Positions 1 through 11,841 of a stretch of DNA of 64,000 bases are shown here, one piece after another. The position numbers and the translations under genes are program-made. Numbering within the stretch: the first letter of the stretch is position 1; each line of letters begins with the position of its first letter. Origin of the DNA: Symsagittifera roscoffensis (Eukaryota > Xenacoelomorpha > Acoela > Convolutidae); the NCBI RefSeq assembly GCF_963678635.1, contig NC_087065.1, forward strand, positions 2,788,001 through 2,852,000. The letters are read 5' to 3'. The notes under the pieces were generated by a model. That model had not been told where the DNA came from and did not search any database. It worked only from the letters and a program-made list of their open reading frames with translations.

Positions 1-418
1 TTCTTTTTTAATTTGAGGTTTTTTTGTGAAACCCATCACCTCACACGCCATATAACGTACCAAGTGATAGATTTTGCTCCTATTAACGAATCAATTACGG
101 CAAATAAGTTCCTTGAACCAATTTAGAACAAATCCTAAGACAGATTAAATCCTCGCTCACAATAGCAAAAAATACATCGCGCGTTAATTGTCCCAAATTG
201 GCCAAAGCTGCAACAGTTTAATCCCCATAACAGTACGGAAACTAATCACAGGTGAATTATCTTTTCAAATTTAAGCTCCGGACAACAATACTTTTTGAAT
301 GATATAAAAAAAATTCTGTCAAAATGGCTAATTAAAAAGCGGAAATTTGTCTGAAGAAAAATAACCCACCCGAGCACAAATATTCCGTTACATTCGTTAC
401 GAAAGTCGAAACAAAAAA
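1..418 (+). repeat. Dispersed repeat family A, copy 1 (cut by window edge)
   Basis: This is the right part of a ~520-bp repeat that recurs at 582-1109, 7458-7978, 22317-22822 (inverted) and 27530-28019, with diverged pieces elsewhere. Shared landmarks are a CATATAAAGTAC-like block, a GCGTTAATTGTCCCAAATTGG-like block, and an end close to AGTCGGAACA followed by A's. Short ORFs in it, such as one on the minus strand at 332-601, differ between copies and are not genes. Confidence 0.7.
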
Positions 419-581
419 CAAACACTCGACCTGGGTGGATCTAGGAGTTGTTTTCTGATTTAGGCCAATCAAATTTGTTTTCTTTATCCTATAATGTTTT
501 GAAAAGTCTTGAACAAAGATTGGCGCCGTAAGTAAAATGGGTCGGCTGCCTTCCAGCGTTTCCAACTCTCTCCTAAACAAC

Positions 582-1109
582 AACAAGACTGCTCGAATCA
601 AAACAGAGCCCTGAATGTTCCGACTGCTTTTTAAAACCTATGGAGCAGTAGTAACAAGAAAAAATTGAATAAAAAAAATTTAAAATGTACTTTTTTTTCA
701 ATTTGAGATTTCTTTTGTGAAAATCATCCCACCACGCCCCATATAAAGTACAAAGTGATCAGCCCACACGCCATATAAAGTACAGATTTTGCTCATAGTA
801 ATTTGTAATTTTATTCCAAATAAGCTTCTTTCAACCAATTTGGAACGATTTCTAAGACGGACATATCTTCGCTTACGCATTAATAGCGCGAAATATATCC
901 CGCGTTAATTGTCCAAAATTGGCCAAAATGCCATTCTTTAAACCCCTATAATTTTACGAAAGTTGATCACAGGTGAAATATTCTTTCAAATTTAACTCAG
1001 GACAGCAACATCAAAAAAATGCCGTCAAAGTGGCTAGTTAAAAAGAAAAAAAAACCCAGCCCGAGCATAAATTTTCCTTTATTTTTGTTACAAAAGTCGG
1101 AACAAAAAA
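582..1109 (+). repeat. Dispersed repeat family A, copy 2
   Basis: This full-length copy starts at AACAAGACTGCTCG and ends at AGTCGGAACAAAAAA. TGTTCCGACT near the left end is the reverse complement of AGTCGGAACA at the right end, so the family has about 10-bp inverted termini lying inside a conserved GCTCG...GAGCAG leader hairpin. There is no coding capacity, so it is non-autonomous. Whether it is a MITE or a SINE is open. Confidence 0.7.
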
Positions 1110-3099
1110 GCTTTTATCGATAGTGGTTAAATTTTTCTCTGACGCAAAGTTTATTCGCAAGTCCAAAAATCAGTTAGAAGTCTATCCAATAGTTGACAAA
1201 AACACTCTGATAAAAGAGAACAAAAAGAACAATTTTGAAAACAGTATACTAAATTTAAATTGTTTGATACCCCATCAAATGAGGCGTACCTTTTTGAGGC
1301 AATATTAATCTCAAAACATTGATAGTCTAAAACATAGTTATACGTTTTATTTAGGCAGAACATTTCACACATTGTTATAAATGTCCATTGCAGAAATGCA
1401 GCATGCAACAAACTCCTTGGGCTATATCATTCGGAAAGTACTATTGTCTTGACCTCGATTAAAAAAAGTATTTTTTTTGTAAAAGTATGAGGGTTCAAAC
1501 ATTTGGGATTTGGGCCATTTTGGGATATTTAACGCGTGATACATTTTTTGCTATTACCGCGCGAGCGGAAATTTAATCTGCGTTAGAAATTTTCCCCAAT
1601 TAACTAGGCTATTTTTCAAAACTTCTCCGTTAGCAGAAATGAATTCTATCACTATGTAATTTATTTGGCTTGTGGGTGTGTTTTCAAAAAACTTACAAAT
1701 ATGTTTTTTATTTGAAAAACTCATCATAGATGCAAGCGAACACTTCTCTGTAAACCTTAAAATACAGTCCGAACAGTAAAAGTTTCGCTTTGATACAAGT
1801 CTGGTTTTACTGACGCGTAATATGGACGCGCAAGAAAACAAAGTTTGAAAATCTGTTTTGAATTTTGCAGTTTTCTTAAATCTCATTTATGCTAATTGTT
1901 TTGGCCGCCAAAAACAATCGTATATATCTTCCATCTGTACGATCGGTGATTCTGCAGCTTGAAACTACTATCTAAGACACGGGCAGATCTAGGATTTTCG
2001 CGAGGGGGGTTGGAGGTCGGATTTTCAAAAAGTTTTGAAAATTTTGTCGACATTTTTTGTTTAGGTTGAACGAATTGATTTTCTGAGCTCTCCAACTCAC
2101 TATAAAGACCCCATTTTGATAAGGAAGTTTTGGAAAACAAACAGGCCAAAAAAGCGTTTTTAGGCACTTTTTGGAAAAATTTGAGCAGGAAATTTACAGA
2201 ACAGTAATGGAAAACTTTAATTTTTGGACAATATTCGAAGATAAAAAAATTCAGTTGTACGAAATTATTACGGCCGATTAACTACTTTCAATTCAATTTC
2301 GAACGATTTTGTTTGTATAAATAGCCACGCATAAATACTTCGTGTTAAGTTTTCAGCATCAGTAGTAAAATCTTTAATCCGCACATAAATTGGTTCACAG
2401 CTTGGCTAAATTGGCTCTCAAGTTTTTTGAACATTCTCTCAGACTTTTGAATTCGAAAAAAAACTTTGATTGACTATAGAAAAGAGTGCAATCGGAAAAT
2501 TCAGGGCATTCATGTTTAGCATTCATTTTTGGTTTGAGAATCAGCTTCTCCTTTTTTTGCTGCCCCTGCTTTGAATAAACAAAAAGTCCTAAATTATCGA
2601 AATCTGCAAATTTTCAAACGCCTCGAATCTTAACCTACATTGGAAAATTTTGCTGAAGTTTTTGAACAAGATAGGATAGTCTCTGTTGAAACCACGGCGG
2701 CAATCTTGAGCCGTTCTAAAACTCCTGATCTAAAATGCCTGCAGAACAAATACCATCTATTCATCCCTACTCGAAAATAGAGTTTCATTAGCTTACCGAG
2801 AAAAAAAACCAGCAATTTGTAATCGAGTAATGTTACCAAGAAAATGATTCAAAATTAAACTTTCCAATATCTTTGCTTTCAAGAAAGCACATTGATGAAA
2901 TTCCTTTGTATCCAAAAAAATCATGAAACTTTGTGTTTTTGGGAAAATTTCCGGAGCAAAATTTTTTGGTATTTTATAGTTTAAGAAAAAATTCAAAATC
3001 TAAACATCTCTACTGCGCTATGGTAAAACTAATGCATTTAAAAAACCTAAATTTTAAATTTATATCATGCTTGTGAAAAATTACGATGTTTCGTTTCAG
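1110..3099. other. No gene seen; presumed intron or upstream sequence of the mucin-like gene
   Basis: The stretch is AT-rich. It includes an inverted family A fragment at about 1513-1600. The acceptor of the first visible mucin-gene exon lies at its right edge (TTTCAG ending at 3099), so at least part of this is intron. I found no convincing signal-peptide exon here; the 5' exons probably lie left of the window or are too short to recognise. Confidence 0.5.
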
Positions 3100-6000
3100 T
3101 TGCTTGCGATAACCAGCAGCAGTCACATATGTTAGGTTTCAAGGATGAGAAAGTAGGAGACAGTCCATTTTCTCGGCTCACTATCCTTCCGGGTAATCAT
3201 ACATCCAACCCGTCGACTATAGAGACGACAAGTGAAGCTACCACAATTGGAGAGCACACAACTACCCACAATCGACCCACTTTATTTCCCAAGCCTACTA
3301 CCCACCCGACGACTGAAGAGACAACAACCGAGGCTACCACGACTGAAGAGCTGACAAGTGAAGCTACCACAACTGGAGAGCATTCATCTACCCACAATCG
3401 ACCCACTTTATTTCCCAAGCCTACCACCCACCCGACGACTGAAGAGACAACAACCGAGGCTACCACGACTGAAGAGCCGACAAGTGAAGCTACCACAACT
3501 GGAGAGCACACAACTACCCACAATCGACCCACTTTATTTCCCAAGCCTACTACCCACCCGACGACTGAAGAGACAACAACCGAGGCTACCACGACTGAAG
3601 AGCCGACAAGTGAAGCTACCACAACTGGAGAGCACACAACTACCCACAATCGACCCACTTTATTTCCCAAGCCTACTACCAGCCCGACGACTGAGGAGAC
3701 AACAACCGAGGCTACCACGACTGAAGAGCCGACAAGTGAAGCTACCACAACTGGAGAGCATTCATCTACCCACAATCGACCCACTTTATTTCCCAAGCCT
3801 ACCACCCACCCGACGACTGAAGAGACAACAACCGAGGCTACCACGACTGAAGAGCCGACAAGTGAAGCTACCACAACTGGAGAGCACACAACTACCCACA
3901 ATCGACCCACTTTATTTCCCAAGCCTACTACCCACCCGACGACTGAAGATACAACAACCGAGGCTACCACGACTGACGAGCCGACAAGTGAAGCTACCAC
4001 AACTGGAGAGCACACAACTACCCACAATCGACCCACTTTATTTCCCAAGCCTACTACCCGCCCGACGACTGAGGAGACAACAACCGAGGCTACCACGACT
4101 GAAGAGCCGACAAGTGAAGCTACCACAACTGGAGAGCACACAACTACCCACAATCGACCCACTTTATTTCCCAAGCCTACTACCCACTCGACGACTGAAG
4201 AGACAACAACCGAGGCTACCACGACTGAACAGCCGACAACCGAGGCTACCACCACTGAAGAGCCGACAACCGAGGCTACCACCACTGAGGAGCCGACAAC
4301 CCAGGCTACCACTACTGAAGAGCCAACAACCGAGGCCACCACGACTGAAGAGCCGACAAGTGAAGCTACCACAACTGGAGAGCACACAACTACCCACAAT
4401 CGACCCACTTTATTTCCCAAGCCTACTACCCACCCGACGACTGAAGATACAACAACCGAGGCTACCACGACTGACGAGCCGACAAGTGAAGCTACCACAA
4501 CTGGAGAGCATTCATCTACCCACAATCGACCCACTTTATTTCCCAAGCCTACCACCCACCCGACGACTGAAGAGACAACAACCGAGGCTACCACGACTGA
4601 AGAGCCGACAAGTGAAGCTACCACAACTGGAGAGCACACAACTACCCACAATCGACCCACTTTATTTCCCAAGCCTACTACCCACCCGACGACTGAAGAG
4701 ACAACAACCGAGGCTACCACGACTGAAGAGCCGACAAGTGAAGCTACCACAACTGGAGAGCACACAACTACCCACAATCGACCCACTTTATTTCCCAAGC
4801 CTACTACCAGCCCGACGACTGAGGAGACAACAACCGAGGCTACCACGACTGAAGAGCCGACAAGTGAAGCTACCACAACTGGAGAGCATTCATCTACCCA
4901 CAATCGACCCACTTTATTTCCCAAGCCTACCACCCACCCGACGACTGAAGAGACAACAACCGAGGCTACCACGACTGAAGAGCCGACAAGTGAAGCTACC
5001 ACAACTGGAGAGCACACAACTACCCACAATCGACCCACTTTATTTCCCAAGCCTACTACCCACCCGACGACTGAAGATACAACAACCGAGGCTACCACGA
5101 CTGACGAGCCGACAAGTGAAGCTACCACAACTGGAGAGCACACAACTACCCACAATCGACCCACTTTATTTCCCAAGCCTACTACCCGCCCGACGACTGA
5201 GGAGACAACAACCGAGGCTACCACGACTGAAGAGCCGACAAGTGAAGCTACCACAACTGGAGAGCACACAACTACCCACAATCGACCCACTTTATTTCCC
5301 AAGCCTACTACCCACCCGACGACTGAAGATACAACAACCGAGGCTACCACGACTGACGAGCCGACAAGTGAAGCTACCACAACTGGAGAGCACACAACTA
5401 CCCACAATCGACCCACTTTATTTCCCAAGCCTACTACCCACTCGACGACTGAAGAGACAACAACCGAGGCTACCACGACTGAACAGCCGACAACCGAGGC
5501 TACCACCACCGAAGAGCCGACAACCGAGGCTACCACCACTGAGGAGCCGACAACCCAGGCTACCACTACTGAAGAGCCAACAACCGAGGCCACCACGACT
5601 GATGAGACAACAACCGAGGCTACCACGACTGTAGAGACAACAACCGAGGCTTTCACGACCGATGAGACAACAACTGAGGCTACTACCACTGAAGAGACAA
5701 CAACCGAGGCTACCACGACTGTAGAGACAACAACCGAGGCTTTCACGACCGAAGAGACAACAACCGAGGCTACCACCACTGAAGAGACAACAACCGAAGC
5801 TACCACGACTGTAGAGACAACTACCGAGGCTTTCACGACCGAAGAGCCGACAACCGAGGCCACCACGACTGTAGAGACAACAACCGAGGCTTTCACGACC
5901 GAAGAGCCGACAACCGAGGCCACCACGACCGAAGAGTCAACAACCGAGGCCACCACGACTGAAGAGTCGACAACCGAGGCTTCCACCACTGAAGAGACAA

Positions 6001-6120
6001 CAACCGAGGCTACCACCACTGACATGTCGACAACGGGGATTTTTTCAACCACCGAGTTATCAACCCTTCCTCCTGGAATCTGCGTTGTCTGCAATAACGG
6101 AACGTTTTCTCCAGAAACAG
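3100..6120 (+). CDS. Mucin-like gene, first visible exon (giant repeat exon)
   Basis: The acceptor TTTCAG ends at 3099. The frame is open upstream of the first ATG (3129), reading ACDNQQQSH before it, so that ATG is unlikely to be the real start. The exon ends at 6120 (AAACAG|GTGGGA). Its 3' end encodes ICVVCNNGTFSPETG, the first Cys-rich module. If translation did not splice here it would stop four codons later, which supports the donor. Confidence 0.85.
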
Positions 6121-9100
6121 GTGGGACATGATTTCTTAATTTATATTTTCTTCTTTTTTTTTCACTGCAGTTATTCAAATTTCAAACATGTTTCAGGAAA
6201 TTGCCGAAAACAGGTTTGTCCTGAAGGAGAATGTCTGAAAGGATGCTGCGAAAAGTGCTCCACAGGAGAATACAGCGGAAAGTGAGTTCATTTAATCACT
6301 ACATAAAAACTGAACTTCTCAGCCATTTCAAATATATAGCCAAAGAGTCAGTTCAAACTCATGGTATGCATAAAAACGAAAAAATATACCCCAATTTATC
6401 GATTCTTTTTGATGTAAGTTATGCCAGGTTCAAGGTTTCGATCTGAGCTAGAATTATTGTTCCTAGAAAGTTCTAAAAAGCTGGTAGATACTTTGACAGT
6501 CTCGCTAAATTTTTGAATTTCGTTCTTATTACATTGTAAACACCGGAACCAAAAAAAAACGAACAGTCAAGTGAAACAAAAAATAACAAAACCAAATAAA
6601 TCAGCCGTACAATTCTCCCTAAATAACCTACCGTAGAAACTTCATGTATTAATACACACATTTCGCCCCTCAAATCGTAACCTAAGAAAGCGGCGGTTAA
6701 TGAACTGTGTAATAAGAAAGAAACGACACGTGCGAGTACAAAATGTGTAAAATTATCGGGGCAAGATGTGTGAGGGCGAGTTCTGCCACTAAAATGGAGG
6801 GGCAAAAAATGGGCGAAACTTGGGACAAACAAGTTATTCCGTTAATGATGCAACTTAATATTAATAAGTATTTTTCCTTTAATTTTGAAAAATGGGTGTA
6901 GCAATGCCGCAAAGCCGATTGAACTGCTCGCATCAAGGCGGAACTCTATTTGTTCCGACAGCACTTTAAAGTCTATCGAGCAGTGTTCGCTTTAGAAAAA
7001 TTGATAAAACTTTTAAAGAAAAAATTTATAAAAACACTTTCAGATTCTTTTGCAACAGTAAGGCTCACGCTGTGTAAAGTAAATAGTAATACAATTAGCA
7101 TATAGCTAAGTATTCAATTGATCAAATAGCATGCCTCAATTTATTTTGGAACAACTTCTAAAATGGTTTAAGTTTCCGCTTACGCGTTAATAGCACAAAA
7201 TATATCACACGTTAATTATCCCAAAACGGGCAAACTCGCAATGTTTAAGCGCTCGTACTTTTGTAAAAAAAAAATTACAGGTGAAATTTCTTGTTTTACA
7301 TTTGAGCTCAAGATCATCTAAGACATATTGTTATTCTGGGCTCAAACTGAAAAAGATAATTCACCTGTGATTTTTCCGAAAAGTAACAGGCGTTTGAAAA
7401 CTGCTAATTTGGCTGATTTGAGATAATTAAAGTGCAATATAACACGCGTAAAAGGCAAACAAGACTGCTCGTATCAAGGCGAAGCCCTGAATGTTCCGAC
7501 TGCATTTTGAGGTCTATGAAGCAGTAATAACATGCAAAAAATTAAATGTAAAAAAAAATGAAAAAAAAATTTGTAAAAAAACTTTTGTGATATTTTGTGA
7601 AAATCATCCCCCCACACGCCATATAAAGTACAAAGTGATAAATTTTGCTTCCAGTAACACATCAATTATGGCAAATAAGCATTTTCAACCAATTTGGAAC
7701 GATTTCTAAGACGGATTAAATCTCCGCTTACGCGTTATAGCGCGAAATATAGCGCGTTAATTGTCCCAAGTTGGCCATAGTGCCCATCTTTAAACCCCAT
7801 AACTTTACGAAAAATGATCACAGATGAAATATCTTTTCAAATTTAAGCTCAAGACAACAATACCTTTTGAATGATGTAAAAAATGGCTAGATAGAAAGTC
7901 GAAATTTGTCTGAAGAAAAAAAACCACCCCGAGCACAAATATTCCGTTACTTTCGTATCGAAAGTCGGAACAAAAAAAGCGTTACAAATTGAATTGAGGC
8001 CAGCAATATAATTCTATTATCACAATACGAGGTGCTAAAACATACCCTTAGTTTTTACATATCATGGGGGGGCGAAAATGAAGAAACAATGAAAAGATCT
8101 TCTTTTTTTTCTCAATTATTTTTTCAACCATTCAACCAAAAAAAAATTCAATTGTCCTATTTGCAATCGGAAAATTCAAAGCTTTGCCTTGATATACGGC
8201 TAGTCTTGCTGTAATTTAAATTTAGCTCTAAGTGTTCTCTTCGTTATATATTCTCTATATTTATCATACATTGTGATGGGTTCAATTTGTAATTAAGAAA
8301 ACTAATTATGAAATGACAGAATGAAAGATTGAACAATCGGTGGGTGTTTACAGGCACCAAAAAAAAAGAAATCTTTCCATTTGTGCCAAAATAAAAATCA
8401 ATCGCATCTCTACCAAAGATAATCAATTGATCAACGACTAGTAAGCCTACTATTTTGAGCTCTTGGCTTAAGGTAGCAGGTGGCCGGCTCTTTTTTGTAT
8501 AGATTCTTACCCTCTGTTGACAAGCTCGCAACTGCGGCCGTCATAACTTTGCTGTTTTGTCCGAACAGTAGAAAAAGAATTTAATACTTCGTTGGCTCAC
8601 AATTTGTCCAATCAGAAATCGAGCCGAACAACTTTAGTACAAATGAGGTCAACATTTTATTTTGATACACATTAATCTTGGTACAAATGGGACTTCACCG
8701 AACAACAGCTCCAGACGTATTTTTTTTGGAAGGATTTGTAATCTAATTTTACATACTTTCTATCTGATTATCTGCTTGTACTCCGCGTCGAGAAAGAAAG
8801 TTAGTCCACTATTTGGTTTTTTCTCATGGTCCTTGTCATCCTCGTGGGAAGTCAGTTAGCCATTCTAGATTCATCCAACCCTTTTATTATTTTGCCTAGC
8901 ATATTCCAATGTACAATTCTATCACGTTATAACTTCGAAAAATGTTCTTTTTCGGACACATGTTTCAAAGCAGAAAATTTTCAATTGGATATAAAGGCAG
9001 ATCCTTTTTACACCAAGCAGAAAAAAAAAACGAATTTTTTCATTTATTGGCGTTATTTCCCAAATAAGTGCATATCGCAAATTAAGTTATCACATGATTT

Positions 9101-11841
9101 GTTGATTCTCAGACAATGTTTATAGGAAAAATCATCTTCTGTTTTGATAAATAATGAAAAACTTGATGAAAATTTGTGACTTCTATGAAAAGAATTGCAC
9201 TTATTATTCATTTTTAAAATATAGTAATGTAGCATCGCAGAAGAAAATGAAGAAATCAAAAGTTGTTAAAAAATGTAAAAAAATCCTTTTTCTTTGTGAA
9301 AAGTTTAAATGAGCATAACTCCCTTTTTGACATTGCTCAGCAAAGCAAAAAGCACATAAAAACAGCACATCAAACATATTAAGGCAGTTCAGTTGAAACT
9401 TTTAGGTCGTTGAAAATGATTCTGTCACTAATATGTTATTTTAAAAAAAGCCAAAACTGTTTCTCTCGAACAAATAGGCGAACTTTGCAATCTCTTGTAA
9501 TAAACTCGCAAATCGTATAATTTTTGCTTTTGCAAAAACAAACACTGGTTGCAAATCCCACAGGCACCTTCAGTTTTGAATTCAAGTCATTCGATTAAGA
9601 GGGAAGACCTTAATAAGGAGAAGAGCGCTTAGAAGATCAATTAGGCCGACCCAAAATATTGACAAAACTTTCTGTGACGAAAGTTTTTGCTTTCTTATCC
9701 CTCTCGCAAAAAGAAAACTTTTGCTTTCTTAACTGTAAAACCGCTTCTGACTTGCACTCTGATTTGGGTTTTAGCAATGCAACTGGCTACACTGCGTGCA
9801 TCAAGTGTGCGGCCGGATCCTATGCAAACGAGAGCGGAAGTTCCAACTGCACTGCTTGCGAGAAGGGCTATTACACCGGAAACACCACAGGCAACTCGGT
9901 CTGCACCCAGTGTCCACAAGGATTCTACTGTCCGGTAAACTGATTAGGCTTCAGTAAATTAATTAATTGTGGTGAGACTTGACAGTAACTTTGATACGAA
10001 ATAGCCGAATCAAGATATCAGCCTAAAAACATTCGACATTTTTGTTGAATGGGTGGGTATTTTTGGTGATTAAGTTTGCTGTTTCAGCTCGGTAATTTTG
10101 TCCCAACAAAAAAATTTATTGAAGTAGAAAAAAATCATTCACAAATGAGGTCCGAAAAAATATCGAGACTTTTAATAGCATAGGTATGGGCTATTCTGGG
10201 CTATTCTGGGCTATTTGTGTTTCAGAATGCTTATTCGTCACCCCGCCGATGTCCCTCTGGTGACGTCTGTCCGGCTGGGTCGGTGGTGGCCACCAAGTGC
10301 TCCAGTGTAGTCGAGTCGGCCGACCACACGTCACAGGTACACTCAGTGGTGCATGTTGCATTCTCCGGTATTTTCCCTAACACAACCGTTTTTCATGTTT
10401 TAATGCCTGTTTCATTATGCTTCAATGTGATTGGCTGAAGGTCATCCATATAAAAACAAAACTTATTTTGGGTAACAATTGAAGCTTATGTAACGTTTTC
10501 TGTTTAACAGAAAAGACGGAATTTTCTCAAGGGGGCATTTTGAAAAAAAAATCAAAATGTTGTCGACCTTTAGGACGGTCGACCAAAACCAGTTTCTGAG
10601 CACTCCTGAATTTACCAAAAAAAATGGGCGCATGCTCAGATCATTAATGGGGATACAAGAAGAAATTAGTAAACTATAGTTTAATTTATAAAGATATTTC
10701 TTGATTGTTAAATTATTTAGGCTTGAACTTATGAACTTAAAAGCTTGAAACAGAATGTAGCTGATTTATGAGCCAAATTGTGTTTTTGGTTGATAATCAG
10801 GTTGAATTGTAGAACTAATGTTTTTCAGAAATGCAAGAAAACTGCTTGGTACTATCTCTTCATCATTGTGCCTGTAATCCGTGAGTACATCAAACGCGGT
10901 GATATTTAAACCATACTAACCAGTCAAAAATAGTGATTGATTACGTGATAATTTCGAACGATTCACTGAGAGGAAAACTTGCTTTGCTCGCAAAAAAGTA
11001 TCTTTCCATTTTTTGGTGACTGAACTATTTCGACTTCATCTATTGTGATTGATTCCATTGCTTCTGCTTGCATCGTGTTCAGTTTTGAGTCCTTGACCTC
11101 CCCGCACAATATTAAGTTGTCCGGCTCTTTTTCCTTTTCCCCCCCACCTGCAAATTTTTCTATGCAAATTTGTTGATCACATTGTCCGATTGTTATGAAA
11201 ATTCACATACAGACTAATAAGGCCATGACAAACATATTTGGTCTGCATACTCAACCTCGTAAAACCACTCGTTACACTAATATACTGAAGCTCGTGTGAG
11301 GTGGGGGGGAAAAGGAAAAAGAGCCAGTTGTCCTAATGTAAGAATACAGGCTATAATTTTTTGTAACCATGATTGTCCAGCAGAGTGAAAAAGAATTGGT
11401 GCTCTCCAATAGTGTTAAGACAAGATTTCTGGAGTACTATTTTTGGAAAGCGCCAATTTTTTTTCGTAAGCTCCAAAGAATTCACGTAAGTTATACTTGA
11501 CACCGCATCACATTCTTTTGTTTGATAGCTGGAATAAAATTGAAGCTTCTGGGGGAATCATAACAAAAAAAAGAATAACTTAAATCGTTGTAAATCATCC
11601 TTGCCCATGCATGCCCTAGACTTTTAAATACCCCCCCTCCACTCTCTTTCTCTATCTCGTCCTTTGGAACAACCTCTGTGTTGTTTTAGTGGCTGCGACA
11701 CTCATTGGTGTGCTCGTAGGGGCGCTTGTGGTCTACAATCTGGAGCGACCAGCCTCAGTCTACGACAAAATACAGCCCCGAATGGGCAAAATGCACACGG
11801 GCATTCGCTCTCTCCTCGGACGAGGAAGAGTCATCAATTAA
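3100..11841 (+). CDS. Membrane mucin-like protein, Thr-rich repeats plus Cys-rich ephrin-receptor-like repeats (3' six exons)
   Basis: My model joins 3100-6120, 6197-6281, 9775-9934, 10226-10336, 10829-10880 and 11690-11841. Every junction is GT-AG and the phases agree (G|GA, AA|C, phase 0, phase 0, C|TG). The product, read in order, is: a short lead containing CDNQQQ; ~940 residues of Thr/Glu/Pro-rich tandem repeats; Cys-rich modules with CVVCNNGTFS, CxxCAAGSY, CTACEKGYY and CTQCPQGFYC motifs typical of GCC2/GCC3 (ephrin-receptor-like) repeats; a ~25-residue hydrophobic helix starting WYYLFIIVPVI and encoded across exons 5-6; and a basic ~30-residue tail ending GRGRVIN. It should be a heavily O-glycosylated type I surface protein. 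The N-terminus and signal peptide are not visible: exon 1 opens in phase 1 at an acceptor. I recognise the domain types but no named orthologue. Confidence 0.8.
3236..6030 (+). repeat. Coding tandem repeat, 126-bp (42-aa) units then 30-bp (10-aa) units
   Basis: The 42-aa unit carries the segment EHTTTHNRPTLFPKPTTHP inside TTE-rich spacers. The units are almost identical at synonymous sites too. Variant units (HSSTHN, SPTTEE, HPTTEDTTTEATTTDE, RPTTEE, and HSTTEE followed by an EQPTTEA/TTQATT series) recur in the same order: HSS variants at 3381 and 3759 reappear at 4509 and 4887, exactly 1128 bp later, and the EQP blocks at 4227 and 5481 are 1254 bp apart (1128 + 126). From about 5460 the array becomes 10-aa TTEExTTEAT units. 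Nearly every Thr is a potential O-glycosylation site. Confidence 0.9.
6197..6281 (+). CDS. Mucin-like gene, Cys-rich exon
   Basis: Acceptor GTTTCAG, donor AA|GTGAGT. It encodes NCRKQVCPEGECLKGCCEKC and STGEYSG, eight cysteines in 28 residues, completing a C-x2-C module begun in the previous exon. It ends in phase 2 (AA), which joins to C at 9775 to give Asn. Confidence 0.85.
6921..7450. repeat. Diverged family A copy abutting an inverted partial copy
   Basis: 6921-7320 keeps CTGCTCGCATCAAGGCG, TGTTCCGACA and CGAGCAGT and the TCCGCTTACGCGTTAATAGC block. From about 7321 the same sequence runs backwards (TTCACCTGTGATTTTTCCG mirrors the ACAGGTGAAAT end), giving a head-to-head fragment pair. Confidence 0.55.
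7458..7978 (+). repeat. Dispersed repeat family A, copy 4 (complete)
   Basis: This is the cleanest copy in the window: AACAAGACTGCTCG at the left, TGTTCCGACTGC at 7492, and AGTCGGAACA near 7964. It lies inside the large intron of the mucin-like gene in sense orientation. Confidence 0.75.
9775..9934 (+). CDS. Mucin-like gene, exon with two GCC2/GCC3-type Cys modules
   Basis: Acceptor GGGTTTTAG, donor CCG|GTAAAC. It encodes YTACIKCAAGSYANESGSS, then NCTACEKGYYTGN, then CTQCPQGFYCP. The CxxC-(A/P)-x-G-(S/Y) spacing is the ephrin-receptor-like Cys repeat. Base composition is clearly richer in GC than the introns around it. Confidence 0.9.
10226..10336 (+). CDS. Mucin-like gene, juxtamembrane Cys exon
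   Basis: Acceptor GTGTTTCAG, donor TCACAG|GTACAC, 37 whole codons. It encodes RRCPSGDVCPAGSVVATKC, continuing the FYCP...CPxG...CPAG pattern. Confidence 0.85.
10829..10880 (+). CDS. Mucin-like gene, exon opening the transmembrane helix
   Basis: Acceptor TTTTTCAG, donor ATCC|GTGAGT. It encodes KCKKTAWYYLFIIVPVI and leaves one base (C) that pairs with TG of the next exon. It is too short for ordinary ORF detection; the phase match on both sides is the support. Confidence 0.8.
11123..11325. mobile_element. hAT-type MITE with perfect 27-bp terminal inverted repeats
   Basis: The ends are exact reverse complements over 27 bases, GGCTCTTTTTCCTTTTCC... on the left and ...GGAAAAGGAAAAAGAGCC on the right. 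It is flanked by a perfect 8-bp target-site duplication, AGTTGTCC, at 11115-11122 and 11326-11333. Eight-base duplications are the hAT signature. No coding capacity. It lies in the last intron of the mucin-like gene. Relatives are at 12058-12330, 28607-28804 and 37534-37736. Confidence 0.85.
11690..11841 (+). CDS. Mucin-like gene, last exon: end of TM helix and cytoplasmic tail
   Basis: Acceptor TTGTTTTAG. With the C from the previous exon it reads LAATLIGVLVGALVVYNL, completing the membrane helix, then a tail with YDKIQPRMGKMHTG and GRGRVIN before TAA at 11839-11841. YNLERP just inside the membrane and the basic residues fit stop-transfer topology. I saw no AATAAA within the next 150 bases. 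Confidence 0.85.

Larger units (their letters stand above)
6282..9774 (+). other. Large intron of the mucin-like gene, filled with repeats
   Basis: This 3.5-kb intron holds a diverged family A copy (6921-7320), an inverted family A fragment (about 7321-7450) and a complete copy (7458-7978). No further Cys-rich exon was recognised. An ORF at 8826-9125 with a hydrophobic start is not supported by splice phase. Confidence 0.6.

Noticed and set aside
3358-5634. 758-aa plus-strand ORF in another frame of the mucin repeat
   Set aside because: Same reason: a shadow of the periodic repeat, ending as soon as the repeat changes.
3197-6178. 993-aa minus-strand ORF (Val/Ser-rich) opposite the mucin repeat
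   Set aside because: It is the complement of the 126-bp repeat; a repeat whose unit is a multiple of three stays open in any frame that lacks a stop in one unit. The sense frame has Cys-rich downstream exons in phase; this one has none.
8826-9125. 99-aa ORF with a hydrophobic start in the large intron of the mucin-like gene
   Set aside because: It looks like a signal peptide at first, but the flanking exons join in phase without it and its downstream residues are low-quality.
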